Assembly (NCBI GenBank): GCA_044344795.1 | Contig: JBIJCF010000010.1 | Coordinates: 1-64,000, forward strand | Length of the DNA stretch: 64,000 nt | Reading direction: 5' to 3' | Source: GCA-2737665 sp044344795 | Lineage (GTDB): Bacteria > Bacteroidota > Bacteroidia > Palsa-965 | Shown here: piece by piece, positions 1 to 8,717 of the stretch | Numbering within the stretch: the stretch's first letter is position 1 | How the letters are laid out: each line of letters opens with the position of its first letter | Program-made: the position numbers and the translations under genes | The notes under the pieces: model-generated | The model's input: the letters and a program-made list of their open reading frames with translations, nothing else | Database searches by the model: none | Told to the model about the DNA's origin: nothing

Positions 1-36
1 TTCAAATAATTCCGGTTTATTTTATCACCATGTAAA

Positions 37-1104
37 TCAAATCTTTCTGTTCTCATTACTAAGCAGTACTGCCAACGGTTGAAGTTCAGGAGTTCGGTCT
101 GCAATTAGTTTTAATATGGATAACATAGGGATAAACAAAATCATACCTGCTGCACCCCACACTAATCCGCCAGCCAGAATCGCAACGATAACGACAAGCG
201 AATTGATTTTAATTTGATTGCCTACTGCAAACGGGAAAATCAAATACGCTTCCAAAACCTGCACAACTGCAAATACGGCGATCACCGCAGTTGGATACCA
301 AATGGAGTTGTAATTGACCCAAGCAATGGTAATGGGCAGGAGTGATGCGATCATTATACCGACATATGGAATGAACGTGAGAATTGCTGCAATGAATCCA
401 AAAAGTAAGGGATGTGGAAGTCCGATGAAATATAGTCCAATGGAATTAAGTGTTCCTACTGCGAGATACACCAATAGCATTCCTCTAACGAATCTGTAGT
501 AGGCGGTAACACTTTCCAATAGAATTTGATGTATAGAGTTTCTTTGTGCTTTAGGGAACCATGAATAGAGCGCGTTGCTCAGCAAACCTCGATTATAGAG
601 GATTAATGCTGTGAGTAGCGGTATCATGATCAAAAAGAATAGTAATTCTGTGAACGAATTCGCCGTTGTCTTTAGAATGGGTATAGCCTGATTTCCTGAG
701 CTTTCGATAAACGAACGAATCAATTCGGCTTGTTCTTGATAGTCTAAGTGGAATCGTGCTCCGATCCAGTTACCCAAATCATTAGCCGTTAACAATAATT
801 TTTCTTTTAATAATTTCCATTCTGATGCGAATTCAGCAACCTGGGTAATTAATAGTAAAACAATACCTCCAAGAATATCACTAATGAGAAGTAGGGCAAG
901 CACTATGGATATGCCCCTTGGTATTTTTCGCGCTTCCAGCCATTTGCAAATGGGATAAAGAATAAATGCCAGTAATGCTGAAAAGCACAATGGTATAAGA
1001 ACAGAACGACCGAGGTACATAGCAACAAGGCCTATAATTAGTTTTGGAAGTACACTCGTTATCGCAAACGATTTTACACTTGTTGACAAATCCTTGTTAC
1101 TCAT
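37..1104 (-). CDS. AI-2E family (PerM/YhhT-type) transporter
   Basis: A 355-residue integral membrane protein of the AI-2E/PerM permease family; this family is usually about 350 residues. Paired hydrophobic segments lie near residues 20-60 and 65-90. A soluble, charged stretch follows (about 95-150), then four or five further membrane segments from about 150 to 330. The FIPYVG motif near residue 245 is typical of the family. Substrates of most members are unproven, so AI-2 export should not be assumed. It is the last gene of a minus-strand run that begins at secA; 14 bases separate it from the DUF4199 gene. The ATG at 1104 gives a family-typical N-terminus. Family assignment is firm, function is not. 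Confidence 0.88.
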   Translation of the reverse strand: MSNKDLSTSVKSFAITSVLPKLIIGLVAMYLGRSVLIPLCFSALLAFILYPICKWLEARKIPRGISIVLALLLISDILGGIVLLLITQVAEFASEWKLLKEKLLLTANDLGNWIGARFHLDYQEQAELIRSFIESSGNQAIPILKTTANSFTELLFFLIMIPLLTALILYNRGLLSNALYSWFPKAQRNSIHQILLESVTAYYRFVRGMLLVYLAVGTLNSIGLYFIGLPHPLLFGFIAAILTFIPYVGIMIASLLPITIAWVNYNSIWYPTAVIAVFAVVQVLEAYLIFPFAVGNQIKINSLVVIVAILAGGLVWGAAGMILFIPMLSILKLIADRTPELQPLAVLLSNENRKI

Positions 1105-1118
1105 CTTGACAGAATTTA

Positions 1119-1592
1119 TTACCGACGTGTGAATACAGCAACTATCGCACTTGTGATTAGTCCTATTATTAAAGCACCAATTGATCCTTGAATAATGTAA
1201 TTGGATAAATTAAAATATCCCTGCGCTGAATTTTTGTCCATTATTTCCAGCGCTACTGTGTAGTTGATGATATTTTCGAAGTAATACGGCGAGATCCACG
1301 TCAGAGAGATGTATTGCGTAACCGGCGTAAGCGCTGCAACAAATAATGATAACAATGCACCACTTTTTAATCCTTGCAGATACGTCATTTTATGTTCAGG
1401 CATTGTTTTGCGTTTAGCACGTAAAGCAAATACATACATCGTAATGGAAGGCAATGCAACAAAATTGGTTACGATGGCGTGCAAATCCAGATGAATATCG
1501 TGCAGACCGAATAAACGTTCACCGATCATCCAAATCAACATCATTGCCATAAATAGCAATGCCCATTTTAATTCTGTTTTTATAGCGTTCAT
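1119..1592 (-). CDS. DUF4199 domain-containing membrane protein
   Basis: A 157-residue protein with four hydrophobic segments (about residues 8-30, 38-58, 75-97 and 130-153), matching the small DUF4199 family common in Bacteroidota. The middle holds the usual K-x(n)-YLQGLKSG stretch just before the third segment. No catalytic motif is visible and the role is unknown; an inner-membrane location is inferred. It sits four bases after the lipoprotein gene and 14 bases before the transporter gene, so it is probably cotranscribed with them. Confidence 0.8.
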   Translation of the reverse strand: MNAIKTELKWALLFMAMMLIWMIGERLFGLHDIHLDLHAIVTNFVALPSITMYVFALRAKRKTMPEHKMTYLQGLKSGALLSLFVAALTPVTQYISLTWISPYYFENIINYTVALEIMDKNSAQGYFNLSNYIIQGSIGALIIGLITSAIVAVFTRR

Positions 1593-1596
1593 CGAA

Positions 1597-2085
1597 TTAT
1601 TTTAAAAGAATGCCCGAAATCTTAGTTAATAAAGCATGTGAGTTACACGAAATCACATTAATCTTTGCACGATGAATGGCAGCATCTGATGAAACGCGAA
1701 TATACATTTCGCAACCATTATTGTTGAAAGCATATTCTTCAGCCGGAAACATGGTGCCGGTTTCATCTTCATCCAATTCACTGTCTGCTCCGGGCGTCGC
1801 ATCTACTGCAATTCCCATGATCGTATCAGTTTTTGATGTTTGTTCATCAATAATAACAACGCGAAAATCTAAACTGTCTCCAACGGGTGTTACAGCGAGC
1901 GTGACATTAAGACCAAGATCTTGCAGCGTGTATCCATCTTTGTACGATTTTATTTCCGGTGACGCCTGCTCATTCGGTTGCGGTACGGCCGGTACTACAT
2001 CAGTAGTAGTTGAACGCTCTTCCGAGGAGTGACAGCCAAGCATCGTTAGCACAATAAAGACACTTATGAAGATTGAAGTTTTCAT
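1597..2085 (-). CDS. Hypothetical lipoprotein
   Basis: A 162-residue protein whose first 18 residues form a lipoprotein signal (hydrophobic core, then TMLGC with the modified cysteine at about residue 18). The region after the cysteine is Ser/Thr/Pro rich, then comes a globular part with an acidic patch (EDE) and two cysteines (about 128 and 149) that could pair. I recognise no family. It lies 11 bases downstream of the TauE/SafE gene and four bases upstream of the DUF4199 gene. Probably anchored in the outer or inner membrane facing the periplasm. Confidence 0.75.
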   Translation of the reverse strand: MKTSIFISVFIVLTMLGCHSSEERSTTTDVVPAVPQPNEQASPEIKSYKDGYTLQDLGLNVTLAVTPVGDSLDFRVVIIDEQTSKTDTIMGIAVDATPGADSELDEDETGTMFPAEEYAFNNNGCEMYIRVSSDAAIHRAKINVISCNSHALLTKISGILLK

Positions 2086-2096
2086 GGCACTATAGT

Positions 2097-2831
2097 TTAT
2101 ATCAAATTACTAATTACTCCGTAAAGTCCTATAATTAAAATTAGAACGAGTACAATCTTCTGAAATACGTTTTCAGAAATTAAGCGCAATACACGCTTCC
2201 CGATCCACGATCCGACAAAGCTGATGACCAAGAGAGGTGCAATTAAAATCCAAACCTCTCGTGTAACATAACCCTGACTGTAATACATGATGCTTCTACT
2301 AAAGTCAACACCGAAATCGATTAGCGCGGATGTTGCAATAAAAGTTTCTTTCGGAAGACGAAATGCTGCTAATGTCAGGCCTCGAATTGCGCCGCCTGTC
2401 CCGGTTAATCCTGCCAAAAATCCTGAGATGATACCCCCTCCAACGGCATTAGCTGTATTTGGTTGTAGCTTGATCTGCTGAAAAATCAACAGGAATAGAC
2501 TTACACTAATAAGAACGATATGCAATGCCAATTGTAAAAAATCGGATTCCAAATGTTGTGTTAACCATGCGCCAAGCATAACCAATAATACTGCAGGGAT
2601 TCCAATTTTTATGACCAGATCTTTTTGAACACCCTGCCGGAATAGTGCGATTTTGGAAACATTGCTGGCAACGTGAAAAATGCCGGTAATGCCTAAGGCG
2701 GTTTTAAAATCGAAAAAGTATGCAGCAATAGGAACAAAGAATAGCGATGATCCAAATCCTCCAATAGTGCCGATCACCTCTGCAACAAGTGCCATCAGGA
2801 GAAATACGATCAGCTCTTCGGTAGTCAGCAT
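2097..2831 (-). CDS. Sulfite exporter TauE/SafE family protein
   Basis: A 244-residue polytopic membrane protein of the TauE/SafE family, which moves sulfur-containing or organic anions across the inner membrane. The N-terminal half has the GTIGGFGSSLFFVP glycine-rich turn (about residues 21-34) and the second half repeats it as GLTGTGGAIRG, the internal duplication expected of the family. About seven or eight hydrophobic segments are visible. A GTG codon lies just upstream, but ATG at 2831 is preferred: it overlaps by one base the stop (TGA) of the preceding YdeI-like gene, which implies translational coupling. The substrate cannot be read from sequence. Confidence 0.87.
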   Translation of the reverse strand: MLTTEELIVFLLMALVAEVIGTIGGFGSSLFFVPIAAYFFDFKTALGITGIFHVASNVSKIALFRQGVQKDLVIKIGIPAVLLVMLGAWLTQHLESDFLQLALHIVLISVSLFLLIFQQIKLQPNTANAVGGGIISGFLAGLTGTGGAIRGLTLAAFRLPKETFIATSALIDFGVDFSRSIMYYSQGYVTREVWILIAPLLVISFVGSWIGKRVLRLISENVFQKIVLVLILIIGLYGVISNLI

Positions 2832-3394
2832 CACAATAATTTGCGGTATTTGTCATTAAGACCAATTCCTTCGGCAATTAATGGAATTGCTTTTTCCACA
2901 CGCTCTTGTTGAGTTGAAACTCTTTTTGCTGCAACGATATGCTCAATAAACTCGCGTTGTTTAAATGGCGTTAAAGCGTTGAAGGCCTTCAATAAACGAT
3001 GCTTATTTAATGCACTCGACAATATTTCAGGAAGTTCGGGTGTTGATTTTTTTTCGGGCTTCAGCTTTACGCCTTTTTTCTCGTTCGCAATTGCAGCACG
3101 CAAATATTCAAGCACGCGTTTTTCGTTGACTTTGTCCTTCGCCGTAAAACGCCATTGTCGCAAGGCTTTGGTCTTACCTTCCGACGCGTTGATCAAAACA
3201 TTATATGGGTCTTCGAGAAAAGCGCCGTTGAAAAACCATAATGCCACGTGAGACTTGAATGCTGCAACACCGACAATATTCTTATTGTCTATGGTATAAA
3301 TATCACCACCCCATTTAATGGTATGTACTAATTCCGTTTTTGCAATGATGGATTTTAATTGGTCCGTAAGTTCATTCCATTGCGGATTATTCAT
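2831..3394 (-). CDS. YdeI/OmdA-family protein (DUF1801 plus OmdA-like)
   Basis: A 187-residue protein with two parts: an N-terminal DUF1801-like fold (about 1-105, including the WGG and Y-x-I-D elements after VHTIKW) and a C-terminal lysine-rich OmdA-type helical tail (about 112-187, with L-x-A-F-x-x-L-TPFKQREFIEHI). This architecture is that of the YdeI family, members of which have been linked to stress and antimicrobial peptide tolerance; the biochemical role is unclear. It lies ten bases downstream of secA and overlaps the next gene by one base. Cytoplasmic; no signal peptide. Confidence 0.8.
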   Translation of the reverse strand: MNNPQWNELTDQLKSIIAKTELVHTIKWGGDIYTIDNKNIVGVAAFKSHVALWFFNGAFLEDPYNVLINASEGKTKALRQWRFTAKDKVNEKRVLEYLRAAIANEKKGVKLKPEKKSTPELPEILSSALNKHRLLKAFNALTPFKQREFIEHIVAAKRVSTQQERVEKAIPLIAEGIGLNDKYRKLL

Positions 3395-3403
3395 GACGAG
3401 AAA

Positions 3404-6400
3404 TTACTGGCCGTGGCAGTTCTTGTATTTCTTTCCTGAACCGCATGGGCATGGATCGTTACGCCCAATTTTCGGATCCTGACGAACAACTGTTTCTACC
3501 TTACGTGGTTCTTGTGCTGCTTGTGGCGGACCTTGTTGTTGTTGCGGTGCGGAAACTTCTTCGCGCGTAGTTTGCAGTTTAGGCTGAGCCGGTTGCGCTT
3601 TACGACGTTCTTCCTGAATAGCCGCTTCTTCCATGTTTCCACCGGAAGGTAGTTGCGCTTTCATCAGGAAAGAAATAATCTCACGATTGGTTTCACTCAC
3701 CATGCGTTTGAATAACTCGAATGATTCAAACTTGTAAATCAACAGTGGATCTTTCTGCTCGTACACTGCATTTTGCACGTTGGTTTTTAAATCATCCATT
3801 TCACGCAAATGCTCTTTCCACGCATCATCAATCATGGCAAGGATAGTTCCTTTCTCCATGTTTAGTATCAATGCACGCCCTCCACTTTCGTAAGCGCGCT
3901 TAAGGTTAGCTACAACCTGCAAGGTTTTTATGCCATCACTTACCGGAGTAACAATGTTCTCGTATGTTCCCGATTGTGTTTCGTACACATTCTTGATGAT
4001 CGGGAAAGACATAGCGGCCATGCGTTCACCTTTTTCCTGATAGTGTTGCAACGCAGCATCAGCAGTTTTCTCAATCAAGGCTTCTGCACGAAGACTGTTG
4101 AATTCATCTAACGATACGGGTGAATCAATACCGAACACGCGAATTAATTCCAAACGGTATTGATCGAAATCTCCCTCGTCTTTCGCTGCTGCGATTTGAT
4201 CTGCAACATCATTGATCATATTAGAAATGTCAATCTGCAAACGCTCACCGTATAACGCATGACGACGACGCTTGTAAATTACTTCACGCTGCGCATTCAT
4301 CACATCATCATACTCGATTAATCGCTTACGAGTACCGAAGTTATTTTCTTCTACTTTTCGCTGCGCACGTTCAATAGAATTCGTGATCATACGATGCTGA
4401 ATTACTTCACCTTCCTTGAGACCCATGCGGTCCATCAGCTTGGCAATACGCTCAGAACCGAATAAGCGCATCAAATCATCTTCAAGAGAAACGAAGAACT
4501 GTGAAGAACCCGGATCACCCTGACGACCTGCACGACCGCGCAACTGACGATCCACACGACGTGAATCGTGACGTTCCGTGCCGATAATCGCTAAACCGCC
4601 CGCTTCTTTTACTCCAGGGCCTAACTTGATGTCCGTACCACGACCTGCCATGTTGGTGGCGATGGTTACAGTTCCCGATTTACCTGCTTCTGCTACGATA
4701 TCAGCTTCTTTCTGGTGCAACTTTGCGTTAAGAACGTTGTGCTTGATGTTGCGCAACTTTAACATTCGGCTCAGCAATTCTGAAATTTCAACTGATGTTG
4801 TACCCACAAGAACTGGACGTCCCTGATCAACACACTTTACAATTTCATCAATGACTGCATTGTATTTTTCGCGTTTGGTTTTGAAAACCAAATCTTCCAT
4901 ATCCTTACGCTGAATGTTACGATTGGTCGGAATGGTAACAACATCCAGTTTGTAAATACTCCAGAATTCTTGTGCTTCCGTTTCAGCAGTACCGGTCATG
5001 CCGGCTAACTTATGATACATGCGGAAGTAGTTCTGCAAAGTAATCGTTGCATACGTTTGTGTGGCCGCTTCAATCTTTACATTTTCTTTCGCTTCAATTG
5101 CCTGGTGCAATCCGTCGGAGTAACGACGACCTTCCAACACACGACCTGTTTGCTCGTCTACAATCTTAACCTTACCATCAGCCACAATATATTCATCATC
5201 GCGTTCAAACAAACAGTACGCTTTCAGTAACTGCTGCATAGAGTGTACGCGTTCCGACTTGATATTATAATCGCGGATAATTTCTTCTTTCTTGATCAAT
5301 CGCTCTTGATCGTCCGTAATATTCTTCTCTACTTCATTTAACTCGATTGACAAGTCGGGAAGAATAAAGAAGTTCGGATCTTCGATACTTCCGGATAAGA
5401 GATCAATTCCTTTATCGGTAAGTTCGATGGTGTTGTGCTTTTCGTCAATTACAAAATACAATTCAACGTCCACCTTCGGCATTTCGCGGTTGTTATCTTG
5501 CATGTAATAGTTTTCCGTCTTTTGCAAAAGCTGACGAACGCCTTGTTCAGAAAGGAATTTAATTAACGCTTTGTTTTTTGGTAAGGCGCGGTGACAACGC
5601 AACAACATCATTCCGGCCTCTTTTTCTTTCTCTTTATTGTTGCTACTGTCTGCGAATAATTTTTTCGCATCGGCAATCAACGTATTCACATAAGTACGTT
5701 GCGCAGTTACCAGCTTTTCTACACGCGGTTTTAATTCTGTAAACAAGTGATTGTTGCTGCGTTGTGTCGGCCCTGCAATAATCAAAGGCGTACGTGCATC
5801 ATCGATCAATACGGAATCCACCTCATCCACAATAGCGAAGTGGTGTTTACGCTGTACGAGTTCTTCCGGAGAACGCGCCATATTATCACGCAAGTAATCG
5901 AAACCAAATTCGTTGTTGGTTCCGTAGGTAATATCAGCTAAATAAGCAGTACGACGCTGAGGAGAATTCGGTTCGTGCAGATCGATGCAATCAACGGTAA
6001 GTCCGAGGAACTCGAACAACGGTCCGTTCCATTCGGCGTCACGTCGTGCAAGGTAATTGTTCACCGTAACCAGATGCACACCACGACCCGGAAGCGCATT
6101 CAGGTAAACAGGTAAAGTTGCAACGAGGGTTTTTCCTTCACCCGTTGCCATTTCAGAAATTTTACCTTGATGCAACACAGTACCACCAATCAACTGCACA
6201 TCATAATGTACCATGTTCCACATTACTTCAGTGCCGGCAGCCATCCACGAATTTTTCCACGTAGCCTGATCGCCGTTAATTACGACATTTGGTTTACGAA
6301 TAGAAAGATTGCGATCGTGATCAGTAGCCTGTACTTTGATTTCAGTGTTCACCGTAAAACGACGCGCAGTTTCTTTCACTACAGCGAATGCTTCAGGAAG

Positions 6401-6733
6401 CAATTCCAATAAAATATCTTCTATTTTTTTGAGTTGCGCTTTTTCCAACGCATCAATTTCATTGTAGATATTTTCCTGATCATCGATGGAAAGACCCGGC
6501 TGAAGTGCTTCTGCTTTAAGTTTTTCAATTTCTGCAGCTTCATCTTTGATGTATTCGGAAATACGCTGACGGAATTCCTGCGTCTTATGACGTAACTGGT
6601 CATTCGTTAAGGAATTATAACTTGCGAAATGCTCATTAATGGCCTCCACATAAGGCATGATCTCTTTCACATCACGCTCTGATTTGGATCCGCCCATGAG
6701 CTTGGCGATACTTTTAGTAATAAAGTCGAACAT
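3404..6733 (-). CDS. secA: Preprotein translocase ATPase SecA
   Basis: The motor of Sec-dependent export. It is 1109 residues long, about 200 longer than the E. coli enzyme, as is usual for Bacteroidota. Walker A (GEGKT) is near residue 200, the Walker B/DEVD box near 301, and the arginine-finger motif GRAGRQGDPG near 735. The C-terminus carries a zinc-binding SEC-C motif (CPCGSGKKYKNCH, about 1093-1106) after a Gln/Pro-rich linker. The extra length comes from an insert near 75-110 and another near 350-440. The ATG at 6733 follows a 43-base leader with a Bacteroidota -7 box (TACATTTG). It leads a run of minus-strand genes with gaps of 14 bases or less. Confidence 0.98.
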   Translation of the reverse strand: MFDFITKSIAKLMGGSKSERDVKEIMPYVEAINEHFASYNSLTNDQLRHKTQEFRQRISEYIKDEAAEIEKLKAEALQPGLSIDDQENIYNEIDALEKAQLKKIEDILLELLPEAFAVVKETARRFTVNTEIKVQATDHDRNLSIRKPNVVINGDQATWKNSWMAAGTEVMWNMVHYDVQLIGGTVLHQGKISEMATGEGKTLVATLPVYLNALPGRGVHLVTVNNYLARRDAEWNGPLFEFLGLTVDCIDLHEPNSPQRRTAYLADITYGTNNEFGFDYLRDNMARSPEELVQRKHHFAIVDEVDSVLIDDARTPLIIAGPTQRSNNHLFTELKPRVEKLVTAQRTYVNTLIADAKKLFADSSNNKEKEKEAGMMLLRCHRALPKNKALIKFLSEQGVRQLLQKTENYYMQDNNREMPKVDVELYFVIDEKHNTIELTDKGIDLLSGSIEDPNFFILPDLSIELNEVEKNITDDQERLIKKEEIIRDYNIKSERVHSMQQLLKAYCLFERDDEYIVADGKVKIVDEQTGRVLEGRRYSDGLHQAIEAKENVKIEAATQTYATITLQNYFRMYHKLAGMTGTAETEAQEFWSIYKLDVVTIPTNRNIQRKDMEDLVFKTKREKYNAVIDEIVKCVDQGRPVLVGTTSVEISELLSRMLKLRNIKHNVLNAKLHQKEADIVAEAGKSGTVTIATNMAGRGTDIKLGPGVKEAGGLAIIGTERHDSRRVDRQLRGRAGRQGDPGSSQFFVSLEDDLMRLFGSERIAKLMDRMGLKEGEVIQHRMITNSIERAQRKVEENNFGTRKRLIEYDDVMNAQREVIYKRRRHALYGERLQIDISNMINDVADQIAAAKDEGDFDQYRLELIRVFGIDSPVSLDEFNSLRAEALIEKTADAALQHYQEKGERMAAMSFPIIKNVYETQSGTYENIVTPVSDGIKTLQVVANLKRAYESGGRALILNMEKGTILAMIDDAWKEHLREMDDLKTNVQNAVYEQKDPLLIYKFESFELFKRMVSETNREIISFLMKAQLPSGGNMEEAAIQEERRKAQPAQPKLQTTREEVSAPQQQQGPPQAAQEPRKVETVVRQDPKIGRNDPCPCGSGKKYKNCHGQ

Positions 6734-6776
6734 TCTAAAGCACTTTACGCCCTGCCGGGCTCGATTTTAAGGATAG

Positions 6777-6784
6777 CAAATGTA
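6777..6784 (-). promoter_or_regulatory. -7 promoter box (TACATTTG) for secA
   Basis: On the minus strand TACATTTG matches the Bacteroidota primary-sigma -7 consensus TAnnTTTG; it lies 43 bases before the secA ATG. The -33 element was not clear to me. Confidence 0.6.
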
Positions 6785-6873
6785 ATCAATTTCGGGGTGG
6801 CCTGAGGCTATTCCGAAGCCGAATACAAGTCAATTATTGTTCCGAATTAGAATTACCTGACACATTAGCAGCA

Positions 6874-6899
6874 ACAAAAAACCCCGCAGTTGCGGGGCT
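6874..6899 (-). terminator. Intrinsic terminator after DUF2795 gene
   Basis: Read on the minus strand, a GC-only six-pair stem (GCCCCGC/GCGGGG type, loop AACT) is followed directly by TTTTTTGTT. It lies just after the stop of the DUF2795 gene and before the secA promoter. Confidence 0.8.
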
Positions 6900-6916
6900 T
6901 AGAAAACTTAAAGCGA

Positions 6917-7138
6917 TTAATATTCGTCTTCGTTGAAGAAGAAGTCTTCTTTCGTCGGATAATCCGGCCAAATTTCTTCAATGGTTTCATACGCTTCACC
7001 TTCATCTTCAATTTCCTGAAGGTTTTCAATGACTTCCATTGGTGCACCGGAACGGATCGCGTAGTCAATAAGTTCCTCTTTGGTTGCAGGCCAAGGAGCG
7101 TCTTCGAGGTAAGAGGCTAGTTCAAGAGTCCAGTACAT
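6917..7138 (-). CDS. DUF2795 domain-containing small acidic protein
   Basis: A very acidic 73-residue cytoplasmic protein starting MYWTLELASYLEDAPWPATK, which is the hallmark of the DUF2795-type proteins found throughout Bacteroidota: an N-terminal helix, a W-P-A-T-K-E-E-L turn and a SGAP-x-x-V-x-x-N-L-x-E-I-E core. The tail is almost all Glu/Asp/Tyr/Phe. No function is established. It is a single-gene unit with its own promoter box 93 bases upstream and its own strong terminator, suggesting steady, independent expression. Confidence 0.87.
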   Translation of the reverse strand: MYWTLELASYLEDAPWPATKEELIDYAIRSGAPMEVIENLQEIEDEGEAYETIEEIWPDYPTKEDFFFNEDEY

Positions 7139-7231
7139 AACACAAATAGTTTAGAATTGATAATTAAAACGTCAACGGAAGAAAAATGTTACATGGGATA
7201 TTCACCATTTTTCTATTGCTTTATTTTCGTG

Positions 7232-7239
7232 CAAAAGTA
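7232..7239 (-). promoter_or_regulatory. -7 promoter box (TACTTTTG) for DUF2795 gene
   Basis: TACTTTTG on the minus strand fits TAnnTTTG. It would give a leader of about 90 bases, the longest in this window; I saw no stable structure or known riboswitch in it. Confidence 0.5.
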
Positions 7240-7358
7240 GAAATTTCGGTATCGGTTCGACGGTAATCGTGAAAAAATTACTACGACGTAACAATCTGAT
7301 AATAAGGCAATAAGGAAAATGTCAACAATTTTAAAATTTGGCACACACCCAAAACGCA

Positions 7359-7913
7359 CTACATACGCGGTTTCCAAGGTGATTCGGTTGCATTTAACCG
7401 GTGCGAAAATTGTCTACTCAGCATGAATAAATAGTCAGATAATCGATTCAGATATTTTACAATAAGCGGATCAACCGGAGCGGTTTCCGTTAAATGAATG
7501 ACATTTCGCTCGGCACGACGGCAAACACATCGTGCAACATGGCAGTGTGACACAGCAGGATGTCCGCCCGGCAACACAAAACTTTTCATCGGAGGCACTT
7601 CTTCGTTAATCGCATCAATGGCTCGTTCCAATGCAGCGATATCTGATTCCGCAATTTGTGGCAATTCCATTTTATTTTTCTCCGGATCTGCGGCTAACAA
7701 TGATCCTATGGTGAACAAGCGGTCCTGAATTTCAATTAACGACGATAGCGTGTTTTCATCCGTTGTTTGATCGCGCAGCATTCCGATCCACGAATTCAAT
7801 TCATCAACTGTGCCGTACGACTCAATACGAATGTGATGTTTCGGCACTCGCGTTCCTCCAATTAGAGAAGTCTGCCCTTGATCGCCCGTTTTCGTGTAGA
7901 TTTTGAAAGTCAT
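7359..7913 (-). CDS. Cob(I)yrinic acid a,c-diamide adenosyltransferase (PduO type)
   Basis: A 184-residue ATP:cob(I)alamin adenosyltransferase of the PduO class, forming the Co-C bond of adenosylcobalamin. The N-terminal ATP-binding motif TKTGDQGQTSLIGG (about 6-19) is nearly canonical, followed by YGTVDELNSWIG (about 33-44). Later come the R-x-x-CRRAERN helix (about 128-136) and a C-terminal LNRLSDYLFMLSR stretch, all family hallmarks; length is normal. No cobalamin biosynthesis genes are nearby, so it probably serves salvage for B12-dependent enzymes encoded elsewhere. It is separated by about 50 bases from the upstream ABC ATPase gene. Confidence 0.93.
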   Translation of the reverse strand: MTFKIYTKTGDQGQTSLIGGTRVPKHHIRIESYGTVDELNSWIGMLRDQTTDENTLSSLIEIQDRLFTIGSLLAADPEKNKMELPQIAESDIAALERAIDAINEEVPPMKSFVLPGGHPAVSHCHVARCVCRRAERNVIHLTETAPVDPLIVKYLNRLSDYLFMLSRQFSHRLNATESPWKPRM

Positions 7914-7964
7914 GATGCGTAATTAATGTTCATGCATTGTAAGAAATGTTGCTGTATCAACAAC

Positions 7965-8672
7965 TCAGGCCTTGCGAATGTTCGCATTGAGTTCATCACG
8001 TTCCACCAATCCGTCTTTCAAGCGAACGATGCGATGTGCGTATTGTGCGATGTCTTCTTCGTGTGTAACAACAATAATGGTATTTCCTGCTTCATGAATA
8101 GCCGCAAACAAGCCCATGATTTCAATGGAAGTTTTAGAATCTAAATTTCCTGTTGGTTCATCGGCAAGAATAATAGCAGGATCATTCACCAATGCGCGCG
8201 CTACCGCCACACGCTGACGCTGCCCTCCGGATAGTTCATTAGGTTTGTGATGTACTCGATCTTTCAAACCGACTTGCTCCAACACACGCATGGCTTTTTC
8301 TTTACGAGCAGCAGACGACATGCCGGCATATACCAGAGGAAGCATTACATTCTCCAATGCTGTGGATCGTGGCAACAGATTGAACGTTTGAAACACGAAA
8401 CCGATTTCCTTGTTACGTACTTCCGCTAGTTCATCATCACTCATGCGCGCCACTGATTTACCGTTTAACACGTACTCGCCGGAAGAGGGCGTATCCAGAC
8501 AACCAAGCATGTTCATTAACGTTGATTTGCCTGAGCCCGAAGGACCCATCAACGCTACGTATTCATTCTTCATCACATTCAACGAAACATCGCGCAAGGC
8601 GTGAATCGTTTCACTGCCGATGGTGTATGTTCGGGCAATGTGCGAGATTTCTATGATGTTTCCGGTTGTCAT
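7965..8672 (-). CDS. ABC transporter ATP-binding protein (LolD/MacB type)
   Basis: A 235-residue ABC ATPase of the LolD/MacB/FtsE-like group. Walker A GPSGSGKST is near residue 43, the Q-loop near 92, signature LSGGQRQRVAVARAL near 142, Walker B IILADEPTGNLDS near 164, and the H-loop VVTHEE near 200. The permease partner is not adjacent: the upstream minus-strand gene is a methyltransferase and the downstream one an adenosyltransferase. It therefore either works with a permease encoded elsewhere or forms a lone unit. ATG at 8672 lies only four bases after a perfect -7 box (TAACTTTG), implying a leaderless mRNA. Confidence 0.93.
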   Translation of the reverse strand: MTTGNIIEISHIARTYTIGSETIHALRDVSLNVMKNEYVALMGPSGSGKSTLMNMLGCLDTPSSGEYVLNGKSVARMSDDELAEVRNKEIGFVFQTFNLLPRSTALENVMLPLVYAGMSSAARKEKAMRVLEQVGLKDRVHHKPNELSGGQRQRVAVARALVNDPAIILADEPTGNLDSKTSIEIMGLFAAIHEAGNTIIVVTHEEDIAQYAHRIVRLKDGLVERDELNANIRKA

Positions 8673-8676
8673 GTTG

Positions 8677-8684
8677 CAAAGTTA
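8677..8684 (-). promoter_or_regulatory. -7 promoter box (TAACTTTG), 4 bases before ABC ATPase ATG
   Basis: TAACTTTG then CAAC then ATG on the minus strand. With transcription normally starting a few bases after this box, the mRNA would begin at or next to the start codon. Confidence 0.7.
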
Positions 8685-8717
8685 GGGTTTAACAAGTTGC
8701 TTTAGCTATTTGTTTTA

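Noticed and set aside
1..36. Terminator or gene start at the left edge
   Set aside because: The 36 bases hold no hairpin and no gene that I can support.
7139..7358. Possible small gene or riboswitch in the gap before the DUF2795 gene
   Set aside because: No convincing frame, no conserved riboswitch pattern; only the promoter box is supported.
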